From Peptoniphilus lacydonensis (lineage in GTDB: Bacteria; Bacillota; Clostridia; Tissierellales; Peptoniphilaceae): a stretch of DNA of 64,000 nucleotides. The position numbers and the translations under genes were made by a program. The notes under the pieces are model-generated. The model saw nothing but the letters and a program-made list of their open reading frames with translations, was not told where the DNA came from and searched no databases. The stretch is taken from assembly GCF_900106515.1 (NCBI RefSeq), contig NZ_FNWF01000003.1:744001-808000 (forward strand), written 5' to 3'. Shown piece by piece: positions 34,301 to 44,799 of the stretch (its first letter is position 1; each line of letters begins with the position of its first letter).

Positions 34301-37300
34301 TTTTGATTATATTCTAGAGTTATAACTCCTCTACCTGGTGTAATTTCGCCAGTTTCTTCTGATATGCCGCCCTTATCATAGGCTATTGTCATGTGGAGGA
34401 TTGGCTCATCAATTGGAATGTATCCTTTTGGTGCTTTTACTTCCATTAGTCTATAACGTCCCGGTTTTAGTCCTCTAAAACCAAAGTAACCATTGAATGC
34501 AGATGCTACTGTTGTACCTGGCATATCTTCATAAATACCACCTGGACCTCTTACTTGGAGTTTAAATACTGCTCCTTCAAGTCTGTTGTTTGTTACTTCT
34601 TTACTGTTGTCTTTCCAATCTGAATCATCACGACCATGTTTAGAGAAAGTGATATTATAAGATTCTTCATCATTTGTTATTGTCAAACCATCCTTTGGTA
34701 TCTCTTCTTTACTTTTTGAATTATAGAGAGTACTTATATCTATGCTAGTATCTGCATGATAAAATGGTTCTTCATTTACAGAAGGTGTAACTCTACCAGC
34801 TATATATTTATCACTACCATAATAAGCTTCTTTACTCAAAAAGTTTTGATATTTTTGATCATCTGGCTTAGAAGCAAACCACTTATCTGCTTCTTCTTTT
34901 CCATATTTTTCTTCTATTAAATCTCTAACAGCTTGCATACCTTTTTGATAAGATGCATCATAGCCATCATACCAGCCTTCTTTACCATCTTTATAGGTAA
35001 ACTGTTCGAATTTTCTTGCTCCTTCATAGAAGTCAACGTGAAGTTCAATCTTTCCTATATCTTCCTCAGTAATATTGTCATCATAATAGCCTTCTACATC
35101 TATTATATAGACTCCCTTATCAAGATTTAATTGATCTTCATCAAAGCCCCAGTCAAATGGTCTCCACCTTGCAGTGTTTATCATAGCCATATTCCTTTTT
35201 GACAAGTCATAAGTTCTTAGAATCTTATCAAATTCAGCATTATTAATGTCACTATTGCCATCTGGGTTTGTTATCTCATAAGTTGTCCTATAAGCTGTCT
35301 TTACACCTTCTTTTATAGTCTTGGGATGTTCTCCTGGAGTATCTATTTCTTCTCTTTTAATCTTTGGTATGATTTGTACATTTAATAGTTCATTTCCTTT
35401 GTATCCTCTAGTATCTACATAAATTCTTTGAACGAAAGTCTTTGATTCTGGATCTATTGAGGTTAGTCTTGACTTGTATTTAATTGCATCATTATCAGCG
35501 GACTTCCCTGCATTAGCTTTTTCATCATCATTTATAAGGCTTGATGCTGTATCTTCTGGCCCTTGATATACAGCATACATACGACCGCCTTCGTCTTTTA
35601 CTTCAATCTTCCAGTCAGCTGCGGCTTTTTTATATCCCATTGGAGCTTTATCTTCTTTAAGAAGATAGTAACCCTTTTCTAGCTTAATCTCTTGTCCAGA
35701 TTGATTTTTAAAACTTATAACTCCTTCTTTATCAGATGTGCCGGTAAACGGTGCAAAACTATTATCTTCCACCTTATAGGTATCATCCGTCATCTTCTTT
35801 ACAGTAAAAGTTGCTCCCTCAAGAGGATTTCCAAATCCATCTCTTTTAAAGATTTTTGGAGTAATACCTGCCTTTTTATTTGTGATTTCTACAATTTTTG
35901 GACTCTCTCCATCTGGATTTATTAGAATATCTTTTCCTTCTTCTGGAATAAATTCATCTATTGGATCGCTAGGAGCCAAATTTTCTTTTTCCTTAAAAGT
36001 CGCAGAGACTCTAACATTTGATTCTGGCATTGTAAATTTATTATTATCTACATTTACATTACCGCCTTTATCATCTGTCACTGTTAAGCTATCAAGCACG
36101 AAATTTTCATCGGGACTTACTGTTAAGTTTACAGTTTCATTTGCTTTTGCACTTTGTTTATCAGCTGTCACAGAACCATTTTGTGATTGGTTAATTGTGA
36201 TTTTATAATTTGCTTCTGGTATCCTTTTAAATACAGGCATAAGTGTTACGTCATAGGCTGGCATAGTAAACTTATTTGAAGTCAACCTATGACTATTTCC
36301 CTCAGGGTCATTATAAGTTATTTTATCTAATTCATATCCGTCATTTGGATTTATAGTTAAGTTTACATCTTCTCCCTCAGTCACAGATGTACTTGGATTC
36401 GCTATTACAGAACCACCTTCTACAGTTTGAACCCAAACACTATAAGTTGTAGCTTTTTTCTCTTTAAAGCTTGCAGAAACTGTAACATTATTATTTGGCA
36501 TAGTAAATGTATAATTATTATTATTTACATTTCTAGTTACATCTTTTCCATTTACTATTAACTTATCAAGTTCAAAGCCTTGGTCTGGTTTTACTGTAAT
36601 AGTTACAGAATCACCTTGCTTTAAGTCTTTATTTGGATTAGCAGTAACACTTCCATTTTCCTGTGAACTTGCACTTACAGAGTAAGATTCTCTATTAATA
36701 GCATCTGCACTTGTGTAGGATTGTGCTCCCCAATATTTTTGCCATTGATCTGGTCTACCGATTCTATGATAGTAATAATCCATACCTAATCCTAGGTCTG
36801 TCTTATCAATATAAGTTGAAGTAACCTCAATTGCAAATAAATTATTTTTTGAAAATCCCCTGTTACCAGTTCCATTAAATCTTATCTTTAGTTGCCCTGG
36901 ATTTTGACCATCTTCTACTACATGACCCTGTAATGCTAAATCCTTACCTGGTGATAATATATTATCCACAGTTGATCCATTTCCTACTGTAAATACTCTT
37001 ACACTTACATCTCCTTTATTCAGTGAACCTGAAGGTTGCCTATGAATATTAAGGTTAAAATCATTGTTTGCATTATCTCTTCCATCTATTAGGAATATTT
37101 GCTTAAACTGCTTTGTATCCTTATTTATTTCTGTAATTTTAGTATGAACTCTTGTAGGATTATTAGGATTTGCTCTAGAATCAGGTTTTTCTGATCTTGA
37201 TGTATCAATTTTTTCCCAACCACTTCCTGCTCTTTGAGGTGTTGGTATTTCTTCATCTTCTATATTTAATTCGTCATTTGAGTTTTCTGAACTTGCATTA

Positions 37301-40300
37301 GATGCTATTTCTGTATTTGCCATCTTAGATGTTATAGTTTTATCATCTGTGTATGCAGAAAATCCTGCTCTTTGAATATTTGTTATTATATCGGTATCTC
37401 CTGCAAGGACTGTACCCTCATAGACTGAGTTCATATTTTTATTGACACTTTCAATTTTTAATTCTGTGTCAGTTTTAAATGGTATAGGTGTTTCTCCTCT
37501 ATCTAATTCTTCTTCCTTTATATTATATGAGAAAGCTAGCATCATAGGGTTAGATTTGAGTGCATAACTATTTTCTACACCATTACCAGTTCTAGCAGAT
37601 CTATCTTCTCCAACATATAATGTAGCATTCCTATCACTTGTGGATTCTTCTAGTGGTGCTAATTTTACTCCATCTAGTGACTCATAAGATTCTGCTCCCC
37701 AATATGTTCTCCCTTGGTTTTTAAGATCTGAACCAATTCCAAAACCACCAGAATTTGGTATTGTTGATTCTACTTCTATTGCAAAGGTCTTGCTTTGAGC
37801 TAAAGTAGTTTCTAAAACTAATCTATCTTTTCCATTTTTATTTGTAGTTTTTAGATTATATGAAACATCTGCCCCTGGGTTTACTATTTTATCTGGTTCA
37901 GAAGCTTTATTAACTTCTTTGACAGACAAAATTTTTGTGTTCTCTTCGTTTAAGCTTATATTTTCTGGATAAGAATGAATTTCCACTACTGGATTACCCA
38001 TATATACAGGGTGTTTATTAAATACAAAAACCTGTTTGAATTTATTATTTTTCTTGTCAACTTCTGTTATATAAGTTTTGACAATCTTACCAGAATTGGC
38101 TGGATTGTTATCGTAAGACCCAAATGCTCTAGTTCTACTTGAATTTTGTTCATTAATGTCAGTAACTTTTTGCCATGTTGATTTTGGCACTTCTGGAACT
38201 TCCGCACTTGGATTATTATCTCTTATATAAACCTTGCCATCTTTAGTTATTGCTACTCTCCAATCAGTCTTGGAAGGTTCGTAACCTTGAGCTGGACCTG
38301 TTTCTGTAAGTTTATAAATTCCTGGAACTAAATCTTTGAAATTAACCATACCATCAGTTCCAGACCTTTGGTATCTCTCTTCGCCTAAGTTATTATCATC
38401 AACTTTTGGTCCTTGCAATTTAAAAGTTGCCCCTGTTACTGCATCATGACTATCATTATCTATCTTTTTGAAAGAAAATCCATGTTCTTCTCGACTATTA
38501 GTTACATCTAAAAAGTCTTCTGATACATAAGCACCTTTAATACTTCCAGCTTCACTACCTGTTACTACGGGTTCTCCTTCTACTATATAAGTAACAGACT
38601 CGTAGTAATCGGACTTCCATGCTATTGAACCATCCTTATAATAGAGGTCCATGCCTGTACCTACTCCTCCATTTACAGATTTATAAGGGACTTTGACATC
38701 GACTATTATAGGCTTAGTGTAAGTTTGATTTTTGAAATCAAGTTGTAATCTACCTTCACCTGAAACAACAACTTTGCTTTTCCCAACTTTTCTATCTAAT
38801 TCTTCTAGCTTATAGTTTTCTAGCCTTATATCTTCTACATTGCCAGTAACTTTCTTATCTAGACTAAAGATTTTAATGTCTTCGTTGCCATAATACCAAG
38901 TCATATTATCATAGTGAGGTTTTTCTCTATGAAAAATTGCCCTATTTATAGTTACAGAATTTCCTTCTGGATTTATTACATATCTTTGAATGACGTAATT
39001 TTTTTCTTTATTTATAGCTACAATTCTCGTACCCATTTTGTATGGTTCTGGATAATTATCTACATATCCAGTGCTTCTATTGTCATTTAAATTCCATCCA
39101 TAGAGTGGTCTTTTAGAAACATTGACCCATTTAGTTCCACTTTCTCCAAGTAAGGACTCATTAACTTTAGCATCTGTTTCATTCTTAGGCCCTTCGATGT
39201 ATTTATAAACTTTAGCCTTGTTAGAACCATCTACTTCTACCACCCATTTACTATTAAGTTTCTTGTAACCCAACGGTGGATTTGTTTCTTCTAGGATATA
39301 AGTTCCTTTATTTAATTCTTTATTAAAGTTTACTACACCATTTTCATTCGAAGTGCCTTTTGCAAAAGCATCCTTGTCGCCCTTTTTAGTGAGTTTAAAC
39401 TCTGCTCCTTTAAGTGGTGTATCATTATTATCTTTTTTATATACTACAAACTTTGTGGCTTTTGGCTTATTAGTTACTTCTAGAGTGATATCTTTTCCTG
39501 TCAAACTTTCGCCTGTTGAGTCTAATCCTATTTCTGTAATTGTTACATAACCATCATTACCTACATTTACTCTCCACACTTTGTCAGATTTAATATAGCC
39601 ATCTGGTGCCATTTCTTCCTTCAGAGTATAGATACCTGGCTTTAGATTATCGAAACTTACAATTCCATCTTCTCCGGAGCTTCTATAAATAACGTGTTTA
39701 TCTGAATCTGTTAAGGAGAAACTTGCTCCAGCTAGAGTTTTACTTCTATTTGCATCATCAAGCTTCTTGATGTTAAAGTTACCTGGAGTGTATTTTTTGT
39801 TTACTAGTCCAACTATTTGACTGTAGAACTTAGGAATTTCTCCGCCAGTTTGATCCCCGCTTGCCTTGTTATAGTTGGCCCTTGTTACGAATGCAGAATT
39901 AAATGAACCATTGGACATATTAAATGCTCTCCAACTATTGTTGAACTTATCCATATCATCGATTTTAAATGTTTGTTCAATTATATAGCCGTAATCATGA
40001 GATCTATCAACACTTGGCATTTGTATATTTAAAGGCCCTTTATCTCTCATTTCACCAAATGTATCTAGCTTGTCTGGATTGTAATTAAGTGTGATGCTAC
40101 CTTGTCTATCATTTGTTATAGAACGATTAGGGTCTATGCTTTTGCTATATATAAGATGATATGTGTTTAAGTCCTGCTCTGGTCTTATACCATAAGACAA
40201 TGGCATATTAGTGTTAACCTTCTTATACATATCATTAGCCCCTGCTATTGGTAACTCTATAATTTTTGGAGATGTTCTATACACTTTCACATCTCGCAAT

Positions 40301-43300
40301 GTGAATGCAGGTGTGATACCCTTGCCCATCCAATTAACATAGTTGCCAGATTGGTACTTTGTAGACTTCCAGTTGAAATTGAGGACATCATTATTCCCTT
40401 TATTTGCGTATACTGGATTATAATATGCCAATGCTGTTACATACCATTGACCATCTTCAGCCTTGTAAACATCTCTAAAATAATATGATTGTGATGTTTT
40501 CCTTCCTGCAGGGTCATAGTCATATTGCTCATAGTCCGCTTTTATATTTCTTGTTATTGTTTGATTTCCTAAACCAGTTTGTCCTGGTGCTACTGTTATT
40601 GTAAAAGGGAATTCCCCATCATTTTGTGCATAGAATTTATTTGGTATTATACCAGTTAGTTCAATCTTTGCTGTAGCAACTCCTCCTTTAGATTTCTCGT
40701 TAAACACATAAGTTAGTTTGTTTGTAGCATAGTTAAAATATGGGTCTGCTACTTCTCTTCCACCAATATTTATTTTAGGAAACTCTCCAAAATATTGTGT
40801 GAAGTCCAAATTAGGGTCAAACTGAATTGAAAATCTCTTTCCTGGCGCAGAATCACTTAAATCTATACTTGCATTGTACTTCAAAGACTCTAATCTATAG
40901 GCCTCCCATACACCTGGCTTTATACCAATATCTCCTGCTTGGCTTTCGTTAATTATTAAGTCTTGAGTTACTCCTGTAACATTTGCATTAACTTGTGAGT
41001 CGCTTTCTTCTGTATCTTCTAACCAGTAGTCTTCACCATTTATAGGAGAACCCAATCCAGATTTAAATCTTGGCTTGTAGGTTACTTGATTTGAACCATC
41101 CACTGTTACATCAAATACAACATTTGATTTGACGTAGCCTTCTGGGGCTTCAGTTTCTTCTATTGTGTATTTTCCTTCTTGTAGGTTTCCAAAAGATGCC
41201 TTACCATTTTCATCTGAAGATACTGTTGCGATTACATCTTTGTTAGAATTTTTTATAACAAAAGTTGCTCCTTGTACAGGAGTTTTATCTTTTGTCATCT
41301 TTGTTACTTCTACTGGGCGAGTTTCGAAAGCATCATTTGTTATTGTGATTGTCGTTTGTTTATTATCTGTTGGAGAAGAGGGAACTACATTTTGATTTTG
41401 AAGTCTTGCTTCATTGCCTGTATTTTGTTCTGTCAACCAATCATAAGTTAGACTTGTTCCATTTCCTGTAACTTTTACTAAAAATCCCCAATCTCTTGTA
41501 AATCTTGATGCAGGTATCTTTACTTCATATCCAAGATTATTTGTAAAAGAATCTCTTACATTTCCATTGCCTCTAATAGGTGCTTCATGGGCTGCATTTA
41601 ATACACTTACTCCTAGCTCAGGAATCACTTCTTCAGCTGTCTGCTGTGCCATGTTAGACTTAAGCTTACTTCTTTGATATGTTGGATCTACGTCATAGAC
41701 TTCAACATTGGATATAGAACCATCATTCATTCTAAGACTTAATCTTGTGTCTTTATTAGTAGAGCCTCCCTTTCTCGCTTCGTCAGCTTTTAAATATATA
41801 TAAGTTACTACTCTACCTTCCTCGTCGATGGCTGCATACTGCATTGCATTCATGTATTCTGGGTAGCCTCCATGTGCAACAGTCTTTGTGGGATTGTCAC
41901 CTACAGAAATACTTGCATTACCTCCCACGACACTTACTCTACCATCATTACTTACAGTAATTGTCGGATTTTCTTTGTTCACCTTATATCCATAAGGTGC
42001 TTTTGTTTCATATAGGGTGTAAGTTCCTGGTTCAACATTTGAAAATAAAGCTGCGCCTTCTTCATCTGTTGTCACTTGTGAGCCGCCTAATAGCTTAAAT
42101 GTTGCTCCAGCAAGTTTTTTATTAGGGTCTTTGCTATCTGTTTTAATAATAGTGAAGTTCCCTCGATTAGGTATATTTTCCTTAGTTGCTCTATTGTGGA
42201 TATAGTAACCTTCAATATTTCTATCATAGTAATTGACGTTTTCGTAATAATTTACTGTGTCACTTTCAATTGTATTTGTCTTTGGAAGGTCTTGTTTAAT
42301 CTCTGGAATAAATCTAGTTGCATTTCCTCTTTCATCAATATCCCAAACTTTTGCAGATGGAACTAAGATTGATCTTGTAGAATCGTCATTAGTTGATGCT
42401 GGAACGTTAACTTCCCCAAGTTTATCATTTGTCTTTGGATCAATTGCCTTTATGGTTTGCTCTGGCATCTTTAGACCTTCTTCAAGATTCCAATTTTGGT
42501 CAATCAATAAATCTTCGTATTTTGATATTTCAACTCCACTTAATGACAATGGATTTTTATCTTCTTCTTGATTAATATTAGCATCGTATTCATATACTGC
42601 AATTGTACCAATATCTTGGATAGTCTGAGGATTGGTTTCCTTTTGAGGAATAGAATCCACCACTTCAATGGCCCCATCTTGAACCATTCTACCTGTATCT
42701 TTATCTATTTTATAAACTGCAACTTGACCAGTATTAAATTTTTGATTTCCCAATAATTCTCTATCTTCTAGTGGAAGTTTTGCATCTTTATCTCCAGTGG
42801 ATACTCCATCTGTAACTGTCCATTTTGCACTATTATTACTAGAAAATTCACCCATTATTGTAGTTCTATTATTCATCCCCACACGTGTTGGAGTAGCTTC
42901 TTTTACTTTTTCAATGGGATAACCCTCATCGATAATTATTCTCTTTGCGCCAACTTTACCTTTTTCTGTAAGAATAATAGATAGATCCATCATATATGAA
43001 CCTTGTTTATTTATCACTGGTGTATATAACTCATAAGTAATTTCATGCATAGGTGATGCCAGACTATGGTGTTTGGAATCATTTATACCTAAACTATCCT
43101 TTATATTATTATCTAATAAATTAACTGATCCACTTCTACTTGTAATATCTCCAAGACCTGAGCCCTTTACAGTTGTAAAGTTAGCCTTATACCCTAGGCC
43201 TTTTAGATCTTTATCTGAAATCACTCTTATAGTCCAATTATATCCTTTAAGTTCTCCGTCTTGTATTACTGGATTTGCATAAGCATCTGTATTTACTTTG

Positions 43301-44799
43301 TAGCCTTCTTTACCTCTCTCAATAATTTCACCAACATCTTTTCTACCTGGTTCGATAATAGAGCCTGCAGGATTACCATTTCTGTCAACTTTTTGTGGCA
43401 ATAAATCCTTTGGTGCTTTAACTCCAAGGCCTGATACTTTATTTACAACGGTAAAAGTTCCATCTTTATCAAGTTTAATGTTTTCTTTGTTGTAGTCCAC
43501 ATCAATATTAATTGGGACTTGAATATCATCTGGAATAGTTCCTTCTATATTATAGATAATAGTATTAGTTCCCTTATCATAAGTTGGCCTTGCTATTACT
43601 CTTCCATTATATTTTATTGACTTTAGGCTAGATGGATCATTTACTGTAAGCTTATCATCTAGGTGAATCTTAAAATATTGATAGTTTTGGATTGGTCCAC
43701 TTATATTCGATGTTTTAAAAACCGTTCTAATAGTAAACTTTTTATTTTCTAGACCTTCTTCTTCTCCCTTAAGTACATTTGGTCTTAAATTCTTTTCCCC
43801 ATCTTTATCTATTAACTTCTTGATTGCATCTTCATTGTCTTCCATTAGTTTCTTTTGGTCTTCTCTTGATAAGTCGTATTTTTCTCCTAATTTTGTTAAA
43901 AGACTTTGGATTTTTTCTATATCATTTTCTTCATCTGCAAGAGCCTCTTTTAATTCCTTGTCTGCTCTTTGAAGATTTGTTAATCCTAAACCTTCTTTTA
44001 TTTTATCTAGTAGACCTTCTTTTTCTTCATCTTTATCTTCGGAATTTTTGTTTTCTTCTGATATAGCATCTTTATTTAATTTATCTTTAGAATTTTCCTT
44101 ATCTAGAACTTGACTTGATTTTTCTTCTTTTTTGTCGTTATTATCTTGGACATCAATATTAATTACTAAATCTCTAAGTCCATTTGTTGATAGAATTAAT
44201 TTTTGAGGAACTGATCCTGCTCCAAAAAGACCACTTGATTCTTCTTTTGCACGAATATTTTTATCGTTTATAACTTCTCTATAATTTAATTCTTTCTTGT
44301 TTCCCTTTTGGTCTGTAACTTCTATCAATAGACCGTCGTAATTTATTTTTTCGCCACTTTTATATTTTGTCTTTCCCTTGCTCTTAATTCTCCAAGACAC
44401 ATATCCATTTTTACTTATGTCTTCCTTTGGAGCTTCTTCTTTGAGATTTTGTTTTCTATTTTCTTCCTTGAAGTTCTGTTTTTCCTCTTTGGGAATTTGT
44501 TTTTCTTCTTTTGGATTTTCTTTTCTTTGAGTTCCTTTTGATGTATCTTCCCTCTTAGGTTCAGCTTTAGGTTTTTCTATTTGCTCATTTTCTTTTGGGT
44601 CTTTCGACTCTATTACAAACTCATTTTTACTACTCCCTCTATCACCTGGACTGTCGTCAAATATTTTGTCTTCTCGTTGCACCTGTCCAGTATCTTCATT
44701 TAAAAGACTTTGGGCGCTTACAATCGTAGGCTCCAAAACTTCTAAAATCATTAACATTGCAAGTAAAAAACTTATAACCCTTTTTGATGCGTTCTCCAT
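31381..44799 (-). CDS. Giant SpaA-domain cell-wall-anchored adhesin / pilus tip protein
   Basis: Secreted protein of 4,472 residues. Signal peptide about 5-31; charged Lys/Glu-rich stretch 35-130; an Ig-like (Big_3) domain near 130-220; a coiled region near 230-340; then adhesin-type beta domains alternating with at least ten SpaA/CnaB domains, recognisable by Glu motifs of the type ETKAPxGY (near 930, 1220, 1730, 1840, 2170, 3055, 3455, 3620, 4065, 4220). Three InlB-like bacterial repeats lie near 2700-2935. The end is YPHTG, a membrane span and a KRKR tail. No von Willebrand A domain is seen. As first gene of a pilus operon it is probably the tip adhesin or a wall-bound stalk. The ATG at 44799 follows GGAGAG. 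No frameshift is seen in 13.4 kb. Confidence 0.93.
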   Translation of the reverse strand: MENASKRVISFLLAMLMILEVLEPTIVSAQSLLNEDTGQVQREDKIFDDSPGDRGSSKNEFVIESKDPKENEQIEKPKAEPKREDTSKGTQRKENPKEEKQIPKEEKQNFKEENRKQNLKEEAPKEDISKNGYVSWRIKSKGKTKYKSGEKINYDGLLIEVTDQKGNKKELNYREVINDKNIRAKEESSGLFGAGSVPQKLILSTNGLRDLVINIDVQDNNDKKEEKSSQVLDKENSKDKLNKDAISEENKNSEDKDEEKEGLLDKIKEGLGLTNLQRADKELKEALADEENDIEKIQSLLTKLGEKYDLSREDQKKLMEDNEDAIKKLIDKDGEKNLRPNVLKGEEEGLENKKFTIRTVFKTSNISGPIQNYQYFKIHLDDKLTVNDPSSLKSIKYNGRVIARPTYDKGTNTIIYNIEGTIPDDIQVPINIDVDYNKENIKLDKDGTFTVVNKVSGLGVKAPKDLLPQKVDRNGNPAGSIIEPGRKDVGEIIERGKEGYKVNTDAYANPVIQDGELKGYNWTIRVISDKDLKGLGYKANFTTVKGSGLGDITSRSGSVNLLDNNIKDSLGINDSKHHSLASPMHEITYELYTPVINKQGSYMMDLSIILTEKGKVGAKRIIIDEGYPIEKVKEATPTRVGMNNRTTIMGEFSSNNSAKWTVTDGVSTGDKDAKLPLEDRELLGNQKFNTGQVAVYKIDKDTGRMVQDGAIEVVDSIPQKETNPQTIQDIGTIAVYEYDANINQEEDKNPLSLSGVEISKYEDLLIDQNWNLEEGLKMPEQTIKAIDPKTNDKLGEVNVPASTNDDSTRSILVPSAKVWDIDERGNATRFIPEIKQDLPKTNTIESDTVNYYENVNYYDRNIEGYYIHNRATKENIPNRGNFTIIKTDSKDPNKKLAGATFKLLGGSQVTTDEEGAALFSNVEPGTYTLYETKAPYGYKVNKENPTITVSNDGRVSVVGGNASISVGDNPTKTVAHGGYPEYMNAMQYAAIDEEGRVVTYIYLKADEARKGGSTNKDTRLSLRMNDGSISNVEVYDVDPTYQRSKLKSNMAQQTAEEVIPELGVSVLNAAHEAPIRGNGNVRDSFTNNLGYEVKIPASRFTRDWGFLVKVTGNGTSLTYDWLTEQNTGNEARLQNQNVVPSSPTDNKQTTITITNDAFETRPVEVTKMTKDKTPVQGATFVIKNSNKDVIATVSSDENGKASFGNLQEGKYTIEETEAPEGYVKSNVVFDVTVDGSNQVTYKPRFKSGLGSPINGEDYWLEDTEESDSQVNANVTGVTQDLIINESQAGDIGIKPGVWEAYRLESLKYNASIDLSDSAPGKRFSIQFDPNLDFTQYFGEFPKINIGGREVADPYFNYATNKLTYVFNEKSKGGVATAKIELTGIIPNKFYAQNDGEFPFTITVAPGQTGLGNQTITRNIKADYEQYDYDPAGRKTSQSYYFRDVYKAEDGQWYVTALAYYNPVYANKGNNDVLNFNWKSTKYQSGNYVNWMGKGITPAFTLRDVKVYRTSPKIIELPIAGANDMYKKVNTNMPLSYGIRPEQDLNTYHLIYSKSIDPNRSITNDRQGSITLNYNPDKLDTFGEMRDKGPLNIQMPSVDRSHDYGYIIEQTFKIDDMDKFNNSWRAFNMSNGSFNSAFVTRANYNKASGDQTGGEIPKFYSQIVGLVNKKYTPGNFNIKKLDDANRSKTLAGASFSLTDSDKHVIYRSSGEDGIVSFDNLKPGIYTLKEEMAPDGYIKSDKVWRVNVGNDGYVTITEIGLDSTGESLTGKDITLEVTNKPKATKFVVYKKDNNDTPLKGAEFKLTKKGDKDAFAKGTSNENGVVNFNKELNKGTYILEETNPPLGYKKLNSKWVVEVDGSNKAKVYKYIEGPKNETDAKVNESLLGESGTKWVNVSKRPLYGWNLNDNRSTGYVDNYPEPYKMGTRIVAINKEKNYVIQRYVINPEGNSVTINRAIFHREKPHYDNMTWYYGNEDIKIFSLDKKVTGNVEDIRLENYKLEELDRKVGKSKVVVSGEGRLQLDFKNQTYTKPIIVDVKVPYKSVNGGVGTGMDLYYKDGSIAWKSDYYESVTYIVEGEPVVTGSEAGSIKGAYVSEDFLDVTNSREEHGFSFKKIDNDSHDAVTGATFKLQGPKVDDNNLGEERYQRSGTDGMVNFKDLVPGIYKLTETGPAQGYEPSKTDWRVAITKDGKVYIRDNNPSAEVPEVPKSTWQKVTDINEQNSSRTRAFGSYDNNPANSGKIVKTYITEVDKKNNKFKQVFVFNKHPVYMGNPVVEIHSYPENISLNEENTKILSVKEVNKASEPDKIVNPGADVSYNLKTTNKNGKDRLVLETTLAQSKTFAIEVESTIPNSGGFGIGSDLKNQGRTYWGAESYESLDGVKLAPLEESTSDRNATLYVGEDRSARTGNGVENSYALKSNPMMLAFSYNIKEEELDRGETPIPFKTDTELKIESVNKNMNSVYEGTVLAGDTDIITNIQRAGFSAYTDDKTITSKMANTEIASNASSENSNDELNIEDEEIPTPQRAGSGWEKIDTSRSEKPDSRANPNNPTRVHTKITEINKDTKQFKQIFLIDGRDNANNDFNLNIHRQPSGSLNKGDVSVRVFTVGNGSTVDNILSPGKDLALQGHVVEDGQNPGQLKIRFNGTGNRGFSKNNLFAIEVTSTYIDKTDLGLGMDYYYHRIGRPDQWQKYWGAQSYTSADAINRESYSVSASSQENGSVTANPNKDLKQGDSVTITVKPDQGFELDKLIVNGKDVTRNVNNNNYTFTMPNNNVTVSASFKEKKATTYSVWVQTVEGGSVIANPSTSVTEGEDVNLTINPNDGYELDKITYNDPEGNSHRLTSNKFTMPAYDVTLMPVFKRIPEANYKITINQSQNGSVTADKQSAKANETVNLTVSPDENFVLDSLTVTDDKGGNVNVDNNKFTMPESNVRVSATFKEKENLAPSDPIDEFIPEEGKDILINPDGESPKIVEITNKKAGITPKIFKRDGFGNPLEGATFTVKKMTDDTYKVEDNSFAPFTGTSDKEGVISFKNQSGQEIKLEKGYYLLKEDKAPMGYKKAAADWKIEVKDEGGRMYAVYQGPEDTASSLINDDEKANAGKSADNDAIKYKSRLTSIDPESKTFVQRIYVDTRGYKGNELLNVQIIPKIKREEIDTPGEHPKTIKEGVKTAYRTTYEITNPDGNSDINNAEFDKILRTYDLSKRNMAMINTARWRPFDWGFDEDQLNLDKGVYIIDVEGYYDDNITEEDIGKIELHVDFYEGARKFEQFTYKDGKEGWYDGYDASYQKGMQAVRDLIEEKYGKEEADKWFASKPDDQKYQNFLSKEAYYGSDKYIAGRVTPSVNEEPFYHADTSIDISTLYNSKSKEEIPKDGLTITNDEESYNITFSKHGRDDSDWKDNSKEVTNNRLEGAVFKLQVRGPGGIYEDMPGTTVASAFNGYFGFRGLKPGRYRLMEVKAPKGYIPIDEPILHMTIAYDKGGISEETGEITPGRGVITLEYNQNANGIIQYAPETRDENGNLITPEDGKLVDYVTSATAKNMGKIINEKPDKGKITITKKDDDMNLLNGAEFKLSKISATGGKENQGQVEVKTGVVGKSPNENGKLVFENLPIGKYVLEETKPAPGYENNAKKWYLTVGGEGLDPYVNDTSSGGKDLSNSIELISSDMAVLRPQTDDTSTENNIIKPHQGENLQFTNKFKVKSNVKINPGDYFVLKLSDNIDLEGIKRGDSANFDLFADGVGTVAKAKYDKEAGTITYKFTEYANQYGLEEFSNTLEAYVNLDRVKKSGNQNVGMGIENDTSKYKNVDVNYIIDTIESSDGSNNINLASKIVSFNTKTGEFEHYFYINRNREDDTKELTFSYSPNIDVSNLKFTSYILRNNGDDYLKDSMPESFGVDERNSNLYYAGSQGFGNVSANEKITNSIGTFPINKSMIIKVTGKVDTNEFEYFKGTSELYHKYYTNDSNDNSQTNKYPYVSRFDEIYSFDHSVEASKELDIRAINPKNKIRFKKIDQEGNVLEGAKFALVKYDETNKNWSDVAGTEKTSGKDGFITYEKLPSGKYALIEKEAPTGYNKIEGHIEEFTVGENGVITREVERTNREETSGVNIAKAFSETAEDLRNIITRGNGNSKKVSEPVTNPIDVINYKDIEFIKIDADDSTNKLEGAEFELYYKENADDKKYQPYKVTNDIGKEETMKVTSDKNGKFKLNISKDGYYALKETKAPDGYSKFPGMIKEFKLENGNIKILEKDPLKESYTKSNKGKLTSEILEVDKDKKTFKQRIIINPNHDSWTFDYDTQFRIYTNNNWSIDPTDNDSKSTVKVAVVDKNKKISDLTDKDFTDKTSFNYNRVDNIRRFRLKDLINNRNQTITTEDAIVVDISGKLADKAADPIELKSDIRFDLQIIDELTYAFDINAIGEAKGAYVDFEGKEPIQVENKKGEYPHTGGRGTLIFTITGLVIMSAAAYVYKRKRSVPCDE

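Noticed and set aside
35990-36690. Regular DNA repeats in the adhesin as a possible CRISPR array
   Set aside because: The periodicity is of protein repeats of about 75 residues in one open frame; no short identical repeats with unique spacers are present.
31381-44799. Plus-strand open frames inside the giant adhesin gene
   Set aside because: They are reverse-strand shadows of the biased coding sequence and have no ribosome binding sites or domains.
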